64,000 bases of DNA, from assembly GCA_040389045.1 (NCBI GenBank), contig JAZKAT010000007.1:92050-156049 (forward strand). The letters run 5' to 3'. Position 1 is the stretch's first letter. Each line of letters begins with the position of its first letter. Both the position numbers and the translations under genes were made by a program. Below the pieces are notes generated by a model. That model saw only the letters and a list, made by a program, of their open reading frames with translations. It was not told the origin of the DNA and searched no databases. Below are positions 1 to 10,599 of this stretch, piece after piece. This DNA comes from UBA5158 sp040389045. GTDB taxonomy: Bacteria; Pseudomonadota; Gammaproteobacteria; DSM-16500.

Positions 1-886
1 TATTATGTCCCGCTCCTATCGTGATACCATAATTAGCAGTAGCGACTACGATGTTGTTGGTAATATTTATAAAAGAACTGGCAGTAGCAGCCGTGTCGCT
101 AGGTTCACCATTTATTAATATGCCACCAAATGCATACAAATCTTTACCGGGAAAAGTAGGGAATGCGCCGGAAATAAAATTATCATGAATCAACATGGGA
201 CTAGCGCTGGTACCGCTGCTTTCATTCACTTCGATCAAGGCGCCAGTAGAGCTTTGGTTAGCCGTATTCATCACCTGGTTCCAACCAATTTCAATGCCCG
301 GAACACCAAACATATTGCAAGTATGGACTGCCTGACCATTGTATTGGCCGGTCGTTGCATAAAGACCTGGTCCTAGACTGGGACGCGCGTCAACATTGGT
401 AAAAACGTTTTTATCAATGACCAAGGTATTACTGCTGGTTTTATTTCCCGCGTAACTGCTGCAATAAAATCCTATGCGCAAACCCACAATATTATTGTTT
501 TGCATATTGATATTGGCGAATGAATTAACATGTAAAAACATGCCTTTTTGTACATTAGGTGTATTTGGATTTGTACCAATACCAATAGTGTTCTTCACGG
601 TAATGTTGGCTGGAACATTCAATGCCTGGATCATATCGCCAGGCCCTTGTAACATCGAATTCGCAATAATCACACTGGCTGGTGTCTTTATAGTAATAGC
701 GGCTTGGGAAAGGGTGCCTTGATAATTGCCGGTGATCACGTTACCGTTTTTGTTAATATAAGTTTGATCTACTACTAGCGGTGGTTGGAATACAATAGCT
801 TCAGCATGAGCGGGTAATGAAAAAAATAAAGTGATTAAAACGATTTTCGAAAATTCAACTAAGGCAGGCAAATAGTTCATTCTCAT
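1..886 (-). CDS. Secreted parallel beta-helix-like protein (3' end beyond window)
   Basis: The frame is open from an ATG at 886 to the left edge, giving 295 residues with no stop, so the C-terminus lies outside the window. A Sec signal peptide is clear: hydrophobic core at about residues 15-24, then a PAHA cleavage site near residue 28. The mature part consists of short hydrophobic beta-strand-like segments punctuated by Asn (NNNIVG, KNVFTN, HDNFISG, TNNIVVA), as in right-handed parallel beta-helix proteins of the pectate-lyase/NosD type. A GGAATG stretch upstream is a weak ribosome site. It is probably periplasmic or surface-exposed. Substrate is unknown and no catalytic residues can be assigned. 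Confidence 0.7.
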   Translation of the reverse strand, partial: MRMNYLPALVEFSKIVLITLFFSLPAHAEAIVFQPPLVVDQTYINKNGNVITGNYQGTLSQAAITIKTPASVIIANSMLQGPGDMIQALNVPANITVKNTIGIGTNPNTPNVQKGMFLHVNSFANINMQNNNIVGLRIGFYCSSYAGNKTSSNTLVIDKNVFTNVDARPSLGPGLYATTGQYNGQAVHTCNMFGVPGIEIGWNQVMNTANQSSTGALIEVNESSGTSASPMLIHDNFISGAFPTFPGKDLYAFGGILINGEPSDTAATASSFINITNNIVVATANYGITIGAGHN

Positions 887-1084
887 AATACATTCCTTAT
901 ATAATAGACACTCCATCGCCAGCATGGTACATCAAAATTTACCAGCTTGCCGTATTTTCATTGCTACGCCTTTGAAAATATGTGGATTTTTTGATTAATC
1001 TTCATACTTCCTTTACTTTGCGAGGCTTTTCTTATACAATTGCACATATTTTGTAACCTTAAAACGTAAGTGGAGAGATTAGCA

Positions 1085-2272
1085 ATGTTTAACGAAACTC
1101 ATCTAACAGCGGTTAGAGTAAGCGCGGCATATTTAATGTTTCAAGATTCACAACTTTCTTCGTATAATGCATTATCAAAATTAGAAAAAGATTTTCTTAA
1201 CTTCAAAGATATTACCCCTAACGATAGCACTGAATACCAGCATTTAAAATTATTGGTAGAAGCCAACGTTGATAGCAAGTCCTTCGGTCAGATTATGCGG
1301 TTGAGCCATAACTTTTATGCCAAAATTTATACTAATCTCTGGGACCGTTTACGAGCATTGAAAATTTCTCAAGCTGAGTCATATGAAATTTTAATACAGC
1401 ATAACTTTAGCTATCTGACGGGCGTTATTGATAGAGCGATTTTATTGTTAAGCCGTGTTTCAAACTTTATGTCTGGCCCACAAAAACTCTCTTTGCAGAA
1501 AGCAATAGACCAGGCGTTAAATCCCAGCCACCCACAACATGTTACGCATATTACTAGAGAAGATGTCAATCTTTTGCTGCGTGAAGAAGCGAAAATTCAA
1601 TTATATATGCATGCGCGAGTGGGTTTGGTGATTGGCGTTGACAACTATGACAATGAGCGTCAGCCGGACAAATTACTTAGAGAAAATGCGAAACTTCTGG
1701 TTGAGCATGATGAAATATATTTTAAAGTTGATAGAGGCTTAACCGAGTTAGGCTTTACCTTAGCGCAATGTAATGAATTTTTAAGTAATAGCACGAATGA
1801 AACTATTGAAGGTTTGTATGAGAAAGTCTTGTTGTTAAAAGATCCTCAAATCCAGGCTTTAAAAAACCCTGCTGTTGAAGACAAAATTTTAAATAGTCAG
1901 AAAGAATTTGATAAACAACAATCCGCTTTGAACCAGCCAAATCAAGACCAGGCTTTTGTACCAACCCCCAAAACATCTGCACTGATGTCACCCGGACAGT
2001 TTACTTTATTAAATTCTCAAATTACGCCAAGCAATTCCAGAAATTTAATCTCCGGCATCAATAATTCTACTCTATTGTTTGGAATTGAAGCGGCAGCTTT
2101 TATGGTGGCAATGGCATGTTATTACCGCCCACCTATTGTAGTGAGTACGATAAGCCTGGTAAAACGCGCGGGCTGCAAAGTGTTAGGTTTTTGTCGCACC
2201 AAAGAATCTCAAGCAGCAGTGGAACAGGAAGAACGTATCACCGTTAAATATGGTCTTAGCAAAAACGGTTAA
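1085..2272 (+). CDS. Lineage-specific protein with C-terminal membrane segment
   Basis: This is a 395-residue protein of unrecognised family. ATG 1085 is preferred over the in-frame GTG at 1070 because GGAGAG at 1072-1077 is then well placed as ribosome site. The first 250 residues are predicted mostly helical and hydrophilic. A Gln/Pro-rich linker follows, then a single hydrophobic segment near residues 335-355 and a basic Cys-containing tail (KRAGCKVLGFCRTK). The same tail layout, membrane segment then GxFxRCFRKRK-like residues, ends the 829-aa protein at 42445-44934. Both proteins also contain segments of the form LG(F/W)xxxQ followed by two short helices, so they may be distant paralogues. 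A host-membrane effector is possible but unproven. Confidence 0.7.
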   Translation: MFNETHLTAVRVSAAYLMFQDSQLSSYNALSKLEKDFLNFKDITPNDSTEYQHLKLLVEANVDSKSFGQIMRLSHNFYAKIYTNLWDRLRALKISQAESYEILIQHNFSYLTGVIDRAILLLSRVSNFMSGPQKLSLQKAIDQALNPSHPQHVTHITREDVNLLLREEAKIQLYMHARVGLVIGVDNYDNERQPDKLLRENAKLLVEHDEIYFKVDRGLTELGFTLAQCNEFLSNSTNETIEGLYEKVLLLKDPQIQALKNPAVEDKILNSQKEFDKQQSALNQPNQDQAFVPTPKTSALMSPGQFTLLNSQITPSNSRNLISGINNSTLLFGIEAAAFMVAMACYYRPPIVVSTISLVKRAGCKVLGFCRTKESQAAVEQEERITVKYGLSKNG

Positions 2273-2290
2273 TGGTCCACTTGATAATGA

Positions 2291-2327
2291 ATTGCTGCTT
2301 AAGGAACTGTTCGCCTTAAGCAGCAAT
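2291..2327. terminator. Perfect 14-bp hairpin between convergent genes
   Basis: ATTGCTGCTTAAGG and its exact reverse complement flank a 9-nt loop. The hairpin lies between the stop at 2272 and the convergent gene ending at 2360. It could terminate transcription from both sides. There is no good T-run on either side, so it is not a textbook intrinsic terminator. Confidence 0.5.
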
Positions 2328-2359
2328 GACGGTATATGGCTTGTTGTTGATAACTGGGA

Positions 2360-5300
2360 TTATCCTTGAGTAACCTGCATACTACCTCCTAGTCCGCGCG
2401 CGATGCGCGCTGGGTCATACATAGAACTCGCTAAAATCGGCGCTACAGTATACTTACCAACGTTAGTCGCTTTGATGCGATAAACTAGTTCCTTCGCATC
2501 TGGCCCTACACTCGCAAAAAATATGACACGGTCTTCACGCGCATCGGCGTAATCGACTTGATCATTTTTAACAGAGTCGCGCACGACTTCAAAACCACCC
2601 GGCAACAAATCCACTATCGCAATATTATTTAAGTATTGATTATCCAACGCGCGAATTTGAATATGCACTTCCAATTCATTACCAAGGCCCACACTGGTTA
2701 CGGTTTTACCTTGCGCATCGCGATATTCTCGCGCAACTTCCAAACCCTTTTTCAACACGGAGTCGGGCGGGTTTTTATCAAAACCGGCTTGAGTCAACTG
2801 ATAGAAAATACCAGTATCTTTTGGGGCAGAAAATTCGACTTTTTTCACGGCTTCATCCAGACTGACGTGCTGATAAATATCATTCGTGGCTGGCAAGACT
2901 AGTTGTCTATCGTTATTTAGGGTCGCCGTCAGAGCATAACCGCTGCCATTTGGGACTGCGTAAGTTTGCGCGTAAGCGGCAAACGCCATGCTGGCATAAC
3001 CCGATAATATAGTATTCATATCCCCACTATTCAAAGCGGACACCAAAGGCATTACCAGTTGATCTCTTACTTTCGTCAAACGTTCAGGGAAATGACGCGC
3101 TAATAAATAAAGATATTGGGCATCAGCAATATTCTGATCATAAAAATCCATACTAACGTTAATTTTGGGTTGTGGCTGATAGTAAGCAATTAAGCGGTTT
3201 GCTTCGGTAACACTTTTCATTAATTGATAAGTCGCTGCGATATAAGCACTGGTAATATCCTTTTGCCAAGCATGCGCAGGATCTTTATTCAAATACAATA
3301 ATAAATTAGTTAAATAATTGGTAGTCACAATTTCGTTACGGGTTAACACATAAATCGCATAAGCCTGGATGCGCGCCTCATCAAGGGAGGAGACATCCTG
3401 GGTGGCCAAATCTTTTAAGTAATCCATACCGCTGCGCAACATATCCAGCGGCACCGCGAAGCCAGCAACACGCGCGTCCGTTAAGAAATGCAAAGCATAC
3501 ACGGAAGCAAATTGATTGCTGGCATTCATATTTTCACTAGGCCAATAACTAAAACCACCGTTGGACATTTGCCGCTGCGCTAATGTCTGGAAAGTTTGCT
3601 GTAGCTTTGCGTTAATTGCATTCGTATCCTGTCCATACCAGGTTTGATTAGCCAGCGCCAGTAGTGGTAATGCTTTGCTAGTTAATTGCTCGGTACAGCC
3701 ATAGGGAAAATTATCCAGATAGCGCTGCAAACCCACTATCAAAATTAACGGACTCGGTGAAAACGCCGCATCCACCGTGCGATATTCTGGATACAATACA
3801 CTATCAACGGTCAGCGACTGCTTGCCACTCGCCGCGTAACCACTGTTTACCTGTGTCGCATAAGCACTGGTGGGACGCACACTGAGTGTCGTTGCCATTT
3901 TGCTAAATTTACTATTATTGTTTGCAACCAGAGTAACAGTCGCTGAACCCAGTAAAGCTTTGGCGCGCAATTTAAAATGCGCAGTTTGCTCTTTGCCTTC
4001 GCTGATTTTTAAATTCTGAATTGTGTCACCGATAACTTCCAGCGCTGGTGTGGTGCTCATTGTGACTATCACTGGTGCGTCAATTCCAGAACCCGCCAGG
4101 TTATTGGCGATACTGGCGGTAATTTCAAATTCATCGCCCGGCGCGACAAAAGTTGGCACGTTCGGAGTAATAACAAAATCGCCGCGTACTTCAGTGGTTT
4201 TGGCAGTCGCGCCTACGGCATCCGTCGCTACGGCAACAGCCATGACTCGAAGCGCGCCATTGAAATAATCAGGAATTTGATAAACTACAGAGCGTGACGT
4301 AGTATCGGTATCCACAATCCCTGACCAATAGACTACGGGTAAATCGGTTTTGCGTTTGAAAGGGTTTTGCGTTTTTAACGCCGCGGCTTCTCCATTATCA
4401 CCACCTGCCGCAGACAGTTCACGGTCTTGAATAAACTTCGGTAAAATCTGGTCCAGCGTTTGCAAAGTTGAAACTTCTAAAGCACGCTTTTGGAAAAAGA
4501 AACCCAAAGGGTCAGGGGTTTGATATCCCGCAGCTTGTAAAATGCCTTCATCCACTGCAAAGACAATAATTTTTCCTGGCTTGTCACTCTTATAATTAAT
4601 GGTAAAGGATTCACCCGGTCGTACTACGCCTGGTGTATCCAGACTGATAGCTATGTTATGACTGGCATGGTTCACCATAAAGGGCACTATGCTGTCGCTT
4701 AACGGACTGATAAAAATTTCCGGTGAATTCCAATCGCGCACAAAGGCGACATTCACATAACCATTACCTTCAAAATCTTTTGGCACATGAATTTTTTGCA
4801 TAGAACTAGTGGTGTCTGCTTTAAACCATTGTGCAGCATAAACTTTGTCACGTTCAATAGTAATCAACCCTGCGCCCGTATAAGGTGCGGTCAGTTGCAT
4901 TTCAATATCGGTATCCGGCATGAATTCTGTTTTATTTAATTTGATGGTCAGTTCTGCGTTTTTGGGCAGCGGTTGTTGACTGGCGCCGACTACACTGAAC
5001 TTTAACCGGCTTAATTCAATATTATTTTTATCTAGCACCACTAGCGCGTAATCGCCAATCTGCTGGGTAGGTAAAGTATAAGAGGTGCCAGTTTCACTAA
5101 TGGCAAAAGCAGTAGTATTAACAATAGTAGATTGTATTAGTGATTGATATTGATAAGTGCCATCGGCTTTTTTTACTAGCGTAGTCACGGGATGCAATGA
5201 CAGTAATTGAATTTTCAAATCAGCCACTGCCTGAGTTTTTAACTCGGGATTGACGGCGATATAATTAATTTGATGTTGCGCATTTTGTTTTAAATAACTT

Positions 5301-8095
5301 AAATCACCATCGGGTTTATACCCAACTAAATAAGCCAGAGGACTGACTAGCGTTGTCGTCTGGGTAATCACACTGCGACCGCCTTCTGCCGCAAAACCTT
5401 CAGCATAAAACGTCAATTGGTAAGTGGCTTTTTCAAATCGGTCCAGACGTAAGTCAAATTGCGCCTGTCCCTGATCATTGGTATGCATGTCAGTCAATGT
5501 GTCGGTAAAAACTTTGGGTGGTTTTTGTGGATCCAGTAATGGATCAATAAAGGTATAGTCAGGATATTGACTGAATTTCACCGTTTGCGGGGTTAATAAA
5601 ATTTTGGCGGATATTTTGCGATCGGCGGCGGGGGCGCCATATAAATTCCATAAACCTACGGTAGCCGTCAAATTACCTGGCGCAACCCACCCTGACAAAT
5701 GCTGTTCGGATAAATGCGCGCTGATACGCATATTATCCGGCAGAAATTCTTCAACCCGTATTTGCGTTGAACCTAACAAATTAGCCGGATGATTATCTTT
5801 GACGATAAACAGATTGACAGTGTACTGACCGGTTGGCGAAGTATCGGCGGTGGCAAAATCCAGCGTTAAATAACCGGTTGCGTCCAACGTAAATTTTTCA
5901 TCTTTAATCGTCATGCCGCGTGGATCAATCACTGTTGCTTCTAATGGCAAACCGGCGGGTTGTGCCTTGGCATACATTTGCTTCACAATCATGGCGATAT
6001 GGGCCGTGTCACCCGGTCGATAAATTCCCCGGTCAGAGAACACATAAGCGCTTAAGCTTTGTTGTTCCTGATCATTGTTATAGACACCGCCTATATCAAA
6101 ACGAGAAAAATTTAATTGCCTATCAAAATTACCGTAAGGAATAAACGCTACATCATTACCTTGCTGCGCCAGATAAACGGTAGGTTCGCGTTCATCAGTG
6201 TAATCTTTCAGCGTAGGAAAATTCACATGGCCTTGTGCATCGGCGGTTTGGGTTAAAATGGGCAAGCCATTCTTGCCTAATACCGACACTAAAACATTTG
6301 CAACGGGTGAACCCTGGGTAATTGAGTCAACAAAAACATCGTGGCTGCCATCACTATTATCTTTCACTAACAAACCCAGATCGGTAATTAAAATCAAGCG
6401 ACTGGCTTTTACATCCAAGGGTATTTTCCTCTCGGGGTCCCAGCCACGGGCTTCCAGTAAAAACAAACCTTGTGGGCCACTGGTATTGCCAGCGGCGGAT
6501 AAGTATTTTCCTAAATCCAAAGCACTGTATTGTGCTTTTGCGGCATCGCTATTATCAAAGTTTTGAATTTCCGAAAAAATTTCACTGATATTATCTTGAT
6601 TGAAGTGCGGATTAACAAAACGCGGATTATTAAAATCACCCTGGGTCTGGGTCAACAATTGATTCACATCCGCAGGCAACACCCGCGCAATTTGAAATTT
6701 TACCGCGGGCAAACCGCGCACCAGCACCGATAATTTTTTCTGATCATTTAAGGCAAGCAAAGCCCCTTTATGCAAAAAGCCAATTTCCTGTGGATATTCC
6801 GGGACTTTAATCACGGCGGCAAAATCATTGCTTAACACAAAATTACCAAAACTCTTGACGCCCTTATCCAATTTAAAATAAATAAAGCGTGGCGTAACGG
6901 CGTTGAATTGATAACTGTGTAACGTAGCATAATCACGATCTGCGGGCAGCGCGTTTAAATTTAAAGGTGTAGCCAAAGCTAAAATAGCCGGTGTGATTTC
7001 GCCGGGGTTTAACCATTGGTAATTGGTTTTTGCTGCTTCGGTGGCGGTAGCGGGATAATTTTGTGGTAGTAAATAAGCGTGTAAGGATTTTGTCAACTGC
7101 GCATCGCTTACACCTACCGATGTTTCTACCGTTAACACTTGCTGGGGCTGGTCTTTGGCATTGCGGACTATGCTCGCGTTCGCTACGTTAACTTTAAAAA
7201 AACTCGCTAAGTCAGGAACAATAACTTTACCAGTGACAGCGACATTGGTTTTAGCGGTACCACTACTGGCTTTGACTCCTTTTGCGACTATCAAGGTAAA
7301 GTAACGTTCCGTATTTGTCAGCGGAAAAGGTTCCGAATGCACATAGACTAGGCGTTTATGTTCATCCGCAGTCAGCGTAAATTTAAAATGTGGCGCCCCG
7401 AAATCCAGACCGCCCTGTTTTAAGGATTGCTCCATTAACGTAATACTATTTTCCAGGCTATTCATATCTACTGGGTAATTAAACTTAAGCGTGATAATGA
7501 TTTGTCTTAACTGCGCGTCAACCGGGTCTTGATAAAATTTTAATTCGCTAATAGTCGCGGCGAAGGGGAGGGTTGTGAATGCATAATCAAGACTTTGCAG
7601 TTTGGCCGGGTCGCTAAAGACATTTTTGGCAAAATGGATTGTATAAGTCTGCCCTGCTGGCCAATCCTGGCTAGGAGAGAAAACCAGCCGGCTGTCGCTT
7701 TGCCATTCCCATTTGCCAGCCGCGGGCGGGGTCAAGGTAATGCCTTCGGTGACGGGTTGACCTAGCATTTTTAAGGGGGCAACGGATTGGGTGGTAAAAC
7801 CACTAGCGGTTTGCAACCCAAAATCCAGGGTTAACACATCGGGTACTAATTCTTTGTTATTTGGGGTGATTTGCGGAACGGAAATTTGGGCGGTGATCAG
7901 CTGGGGATGTGGGTGATTTTTATACCAGGAGTAAGTCAGCCCTGTCACTACCGCTAGAATAACAATGGCTATGCACACTGGCGTGGACGGCTTTTTGCGG
8001 CGTAAATACAACAGCCAGGGTGGGTATTGCCATGATAGCTTGCCGAAAATGATAGCTAGAAAGGATTGAAGGGTGGTGAGAAATTTATTTGGCAT
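2360..8095 (-). CDS. yfhM: Bacterial alpha-2-macroglobulin (YfhM-like), thioester type
   Basis: This 1911-residue protein belongs to the bacterial alpha-2-macroglobulin family, periplasmic protease traps that protect the cell envelope. The thioester motif GCTEQ is intact (Cys1467, Gln1470), as in the pbpC-linked class. The N-terminus has a cytoplasmic stretch of about 37 residues and one membrane segment (residues 38-56) with no lipobox. It is therefore a signal-anchored inner-membrane protein, whereas E. coli YfhM is a lipoprotein. Repeated beta-sandwich (MG-like) domains precede the thioester region, and an alpha/alpha-toroid-like helical region surrounds and follows it. It is divergent from pbpC with 75 bp between starts. 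In many bacteria the two genes are neighbours and are thought to cooperate in repair and defence of breached peptidoglycan. Confidence 0.93.
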   Translation of the reverse strand: MPNKFLTTLQSFLAIIFGKLSWQYPPWLLYLRRKKPSTPVCIAIVILAVVTGLTYSWYKNHPHPQLITAQISVPQITPNNKELVPDVLTLDFGLQTASGFTTQSVAPLKMLGQPVTEGITLTPPAAGKWEWQSDSRLVFSPSQDWPAGQTYTIHFAKNVFSDPAKLQSLDYAFTTLPFAATISELKFYQDPVDAQLRQIIITLKFNYPVDMNSLENSITLMEQSLKQGGLDFGAPHFKFTLTADEHKRLVYVHSEPFPLTNTERYFTLIVAKGVKASSGTAKTNVAVTGKVIVPDLASFFKVNVANASIVRNAKDQPQQVLTVETSVGVSDAQLTKSLHAYLLPQNYPATATEAAKTNYQWLNPGEITPAILALATPLNLNALPADRDYATLHSYQFNAVTPRFIYFKLDKGVKSFGNFVLSNDFAAVIKVPEYPQEIGFLHKGALLALNDQKKLSVLVRGLPAVKFQIARVLPADVNQLLTQTQGDFNNPRFVNPHFNQDNISEIFSEIQNFDNSDAAKAQYSALDLGKYLSAAGNTSGPQGLFLLEARGWDPERKIPLDVKASRLILITDLGLLVKDNSDGSHDVFVDSITQGSPVANVLVSVLGKNGLPILTQTADAQGHVNFPTLKDYTDEREPTVYLAQQGNDVAFIPYGNFDRQLNFSRFDIGGVYNNDQEQQSLSAYVFSDRGIYRPGDTAHIAMIVKQMYAKAQPAGLPLEATVIDPRGMTIKDEKFTLDATGYLTLDFATADTSPTGQYTVNLFIVKDNHPANLLGSTQIRVEEFLPDNMRISAHLSEQHLSGWVAPGNLTATVGLWNLYGAPAADRKISAKILLTPQTVKFSQYPDYTFIDPLLDPQKPPKVFTDTLTDMHTNDQGQAQFDLRLDRFEKATYQLTFYAEGFAAEGGRSVITQTTTLVSPLAYLVGYKPDGDLSYLKQNAQHQINYIAVNPELKTQAVADLKIQLLSLHPVTTLVKKADGTYQYQSLIQSTIVNTTAFAISETGTSYTLPTQQIGDYALVVLDKNNIELSRLKFSVVGASQQPLPKNAELTIKLNKTEFMPDTDIEMQLTAPYTGAGLITIERDKVYAAQWFKADTTSSMQKIHVPKDFEGNGYVNVAFVRDWNSPEIFISPLSDSIVPFMVNHASHNIAISLDTPGVVRPGESFTINYKSDKPGKIIVFAVDEGILQAAGYQTPDPLGFFFQKRALEVSTLQTLDQILPKFIQDRELSAAGGDNGEAAALKTQNPFKRKTDLPVVYWSGIVDTDTTSRSVVYQIPDYFNGALRVMAVAVATDAVGATAKTTEVRGDFVITPNVPTFVAPGDEFEITASIANNLAGSGIDAPVIVTMSTTPALEVIGDTIQNLKISEGKEQTAHFKLRAKALLGSATVTLVANNNSKFSKMATTLSVRPTSAYATQVNSGYAASGKQSLTVDSVLYPEYRTVDAAFSPSPLILIVGLQRYLDNFPYGCTEQLTSKALPLLALANQTWYGQDTNAINAKLQQTFQTLAQRQMSNGGFSYWPSENMNASNQFASVYALHFLTDARVAGFAVPLDMLRSGMDYLKDLATQDVSSLDEARIQAYAIYVLTRNEIVTTNYLTNLLLYLNKDPAHAWQKDITSAYIAATYQLMKSVTEANRLIAYYQPQPKINVSMDFYDQNIADAQYLYLLARHFPERLTKVRDQLVMPLVSALNSGDMNTILSGYASMAFAAYAQTYAVPNGSGYALTATLNNDRQLVLPATNDIYQHVSLDEAVKKVEFSAPKDTGIFYQLTQAGFDKNPPDSVLKKGLEVAREYRDAQGKTVTSVGLGNELEVHIQIRALDNQYLNNIAIVDLLPGGFEVVRDSVKNDQVDYADAREDRVIFFASVGPDAKELVYRIKATNVGKYTVAPILASSMYDPARIARGLGGSMQVTQG

Positions 8096-8170
8096 GGCTT
8101 GTTACTCTTATTATTTTTGTAGCTGTGATATCTTACCTATGATTTTTTACGGTTATTCGACACCCTTAAT

Positions 8171-10474
8171 ATGAAGTTGATTAGCATAACCCTAGTTTCA
8201 ATCCTTGTCAGCAGTGTGGCGGCATTATTTTTTTCGCCATTGCCGCCTTTGTTAAATGACCGGAGTTTTTCCCGTGCGGTTTATGCTGACCATCAGGATT
8301 TACTGCGCTTGACCTTAAGTAATGATGATAAATATCGGTTATACACCCCGCTGGCCAGTATCCCCCCGCAGCTAATTCAAGCCACTTTATTGGAAGAAGA
8401 CCAATACTTTCATTGGCATTTCGGCATTAACCCCTTAGCCATGGTCAAGGCCGGATGGCAAACTTATATTCTTAAAACCCGGCGTATCGGCGCTTCGACT
8501 ATTACCATGCAATTGGCGCGCATACGTTTTGGCATTAATTCAAAAACTCTAGGCGGAAAATTCTGGCAATTGGTGCGCGCTTTACAAATTGAAATGCATT
8601 ACAGCAAAAACCAAATACTTGAAGCTTATTTAAATCTCGCGCCTTATGGCAATAATATTGAAGGCGTAGGCGCAGCCAGCATTATTTATTTTGGCAAGCC
8701 GGTGAATAAATTGTCATTGCCAGAAGCACTGACTCTCAGCGTCATTCCCCAACATCCCGCACGGCGAGTACCAGGTCAGTTACACTTAAAAGAAATCCGT
8801 AACAAATTATTTGCGCGCTGGCTGCAACACCATCCACAAGACCGTAACCAGCAAGCAGTGATTAATTTACCGTTACAAATTCAATCCGTGCGTAGCGTGC
8901 CTTTTTTAGCCCCACACTTTGTTGACGCCGTGTTAACACTGACTTCGGTTGAACAATTAAAAATTACCACTACCCTGGATTTGCGCTTACAAAAAATTGT
9001 GGAACGAGTTACTCATCAATATTTAAAACAAAAAAAGGCGTTAGGAATTTATAACGCCGCGGTGTTATTGGTGGATACACGCAATATGAATGTGAAAGCT
9101 TTACTTGGCTCGGCGGATTTTTTCAATCACGACATCGCCGGTCAAATTAATGGTACTGACATTAAACGCTCGCCAGGTTCTACCCTGAAGCCGTTTATTT
9201 ATGGGTTGGCTTTAGACCAGGGTTTAATCCATCCCGACACCGTGTTAAAAGATGTCCCGCATAGTTTCGGTGGTTATAATCCAGAAAATTTTGATTATGA
9301 TTTTATGGGGCCGGTCAAAGCGAAAGATGCTTTAGTGTTAAGCCGAAACATTCCGGCGATTTTTCTCGCGGATCAATTAAGCAAACCGGATTTGTATCAA
9401 TTACTGGAAGCAGCTAATGTTCGTAATTTAAAACCGCAAGCTTATTATGGTTTGGCGTTAGTATTAGGCGGCGCTGAGTTGAGCATGCAGGAATTAACGA
9501 GCTTGTATGCCATGTTGGCGAATGACGGCGTTTGGCATCCCTTACGTATGCTACAAGATCAAACCGCGTTGGTCGGCAAACGTTTGTTAAGTCCAGAAGC
9601 GAGTTTTTTAGTGCTGGATATGTTGCAAAATACACCGCGGCTGGCACCTAGTTATTTGTTAACGGCAAACCAGCAATTACCGGTAGCCTGGAAAACAGGG
9701 ACTTCTTCGGGTTATCGAGATGCATGGGCGATTGGTGTATTTGGGCCTTACGTCTTAGCAGTGTGGATAGGGAATTTTGATAATAGCGGCAATGCCGCAT
9801 TAGTCGGCAGAAGCGCGGCGGCGCCGTTATTATTTGATATCATTGACGCGGTTAACACCCAGACTGGACCATTGCCATTATTGAAAAAAAATCCGGCGCG
9901 GATGAATTTGTCACGGGTCGCGGTGTGCAGAGCATCGGGCATGCTGCCAACACGTTATTGTCAAGACACGGAGTTAACCTGGTTTATTCCGGGAAAATCA
10001 CCGATAAAAACGGATACGATTTATCGAGAAGTTGCAATTAACAAGATAACTGGATTGCGCGCTTGTCACTCTACTAAAAATACCCGGTTTGAAATTTTTG
10101 AATTTTGGCCATCGGATTTGTTGAAGATTTTCAAACAAGCTGGCATTGAACGGCGCTCTCCTCCACCCTTTGACCCTGCTTGTGTATTTGCGCAATCGAA
10201 TGTAGGAATGGTTCCGCAAATTACTTCACCACAAACGGAGTTAAGTTATGTAGTACGCGCGCGTGCGCCGCAAAAAACCTTGATACCATTGAGCGCCACC
10301 GTGGATGCGGATGTGGCAAATTTGTATTGGTTTGTGAATGAAACGTATTTAGGTAAAACCCGACGTGATCAGACGCTATGGTGGAAAGCCAAACCCGGGC
10401 AGTTTGTAGTGCGGGTTGCAGATGATCATGGGCGGTCAGATGCCAGGGATTTGGTGGTTAAGGTTGAGGGTTAA
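8171..10474 (+). CDS. pbpC: Penicillin-binding protein 1C
   Basis: Bifunctional class A peptidoglycan synthase of 767 residues, the usual PBP1C length. An N-terminal membrane anchor covers residues 5-22. The GT51 glycosyltransferase domain shows the EDxxFxxHxG motif (catalytic Glu76) and GASTITMQLAR (107-117). The transpeptidase domain has the SxxK motif with nucleophile Ser337 and Lys340, and KTG at 508-510. The last 90 residues form the beta-sandwich C-terminal domain typical of PBP1C. It acts in the periplasm on lipid II and glycan strands. It is transcribed away from the alpha-2-macroglobulin gene, and both promoters must lie in the 75-bp gap. No strong ribosome site precedes the ATG. Confidence 0.96.
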   Translation: MKLISITLVSILVSSVAALFFSPLPPLLNDRSFSRAVYADHQDLLRLTLSNDDKYRLYTPLASIPPQLIQATLLEEDQYFHWHFGINPLAMVKAGWQTYILKTRRIGASTITMQLARIRFGINSKTLGGKFWQLVRALQIEMHYSKNQILEAYLNLAPYGNNIEGVGAASIIYFGKPVNKLSLPEALTLSVIPQHPARRVPGQLHLKEIRNKLFARWLQHHPQDRNQQAVINLPLQIQSVRSVPFLAPHFVDAVLTLTSVEQLKITTTLDLRLQKIVERVTHQYLKQKKALGIYNAAVLLVDTRNMNVKALLGSADFFNHDIAGQINGTDIKRSPGSTLKPFIYGLALDQGLIHPDTVLKDVPHSFGGYNPENFDYDFMGPVKAKDALVLSRNIPAIFLADQLSKPDLYQLLEAANVRNLKPQAYYGLALVLGGAELSMQELTSLYAMLANDGVWHPLRMLQDQTALVGKRLLSPEASFLVLDMLQNTPRLAPSYLLTANQQLPVAWKTGTSSGYRDAWAIGVFGPYVLAVWIGNFDNSGNAALVGRSAAAPLLFDIIDAVNTQTGPLPLLKKNPARMNLSRVAVCRASGMLPTRYCQDTELTWFIPGKSPIKTDTIYREVAINKITGLRACHSTKNTRFEIFEFWPSDLLKIFKQAGIERRSPPPFDPACVFAQSNVGMVPQITSPQTELSYVVRARAPQKTLIPLSATVDADVANLYWFVNETYLGKTRRDQTLWWKAKPGQFVVRVADDHGRSDARDLVVKVEG

Positions 10475-10599
10475 CGTGCCCCCCAGATCGGGGCCGCATT
10501 GTCAGACTAGTATCATATTCAATAGAACGTCGATTTGATTCAACGGGATTATTATTAAAAAAATCGGGATGAATTTTAAACGGTCTGTTATAACTCACT

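Noticed and set aside
185..722. Two short plus-strand frames at the left end
   Set aside because: They lie opposite a continuous 295-codon minus-strand gene with signal peptide.
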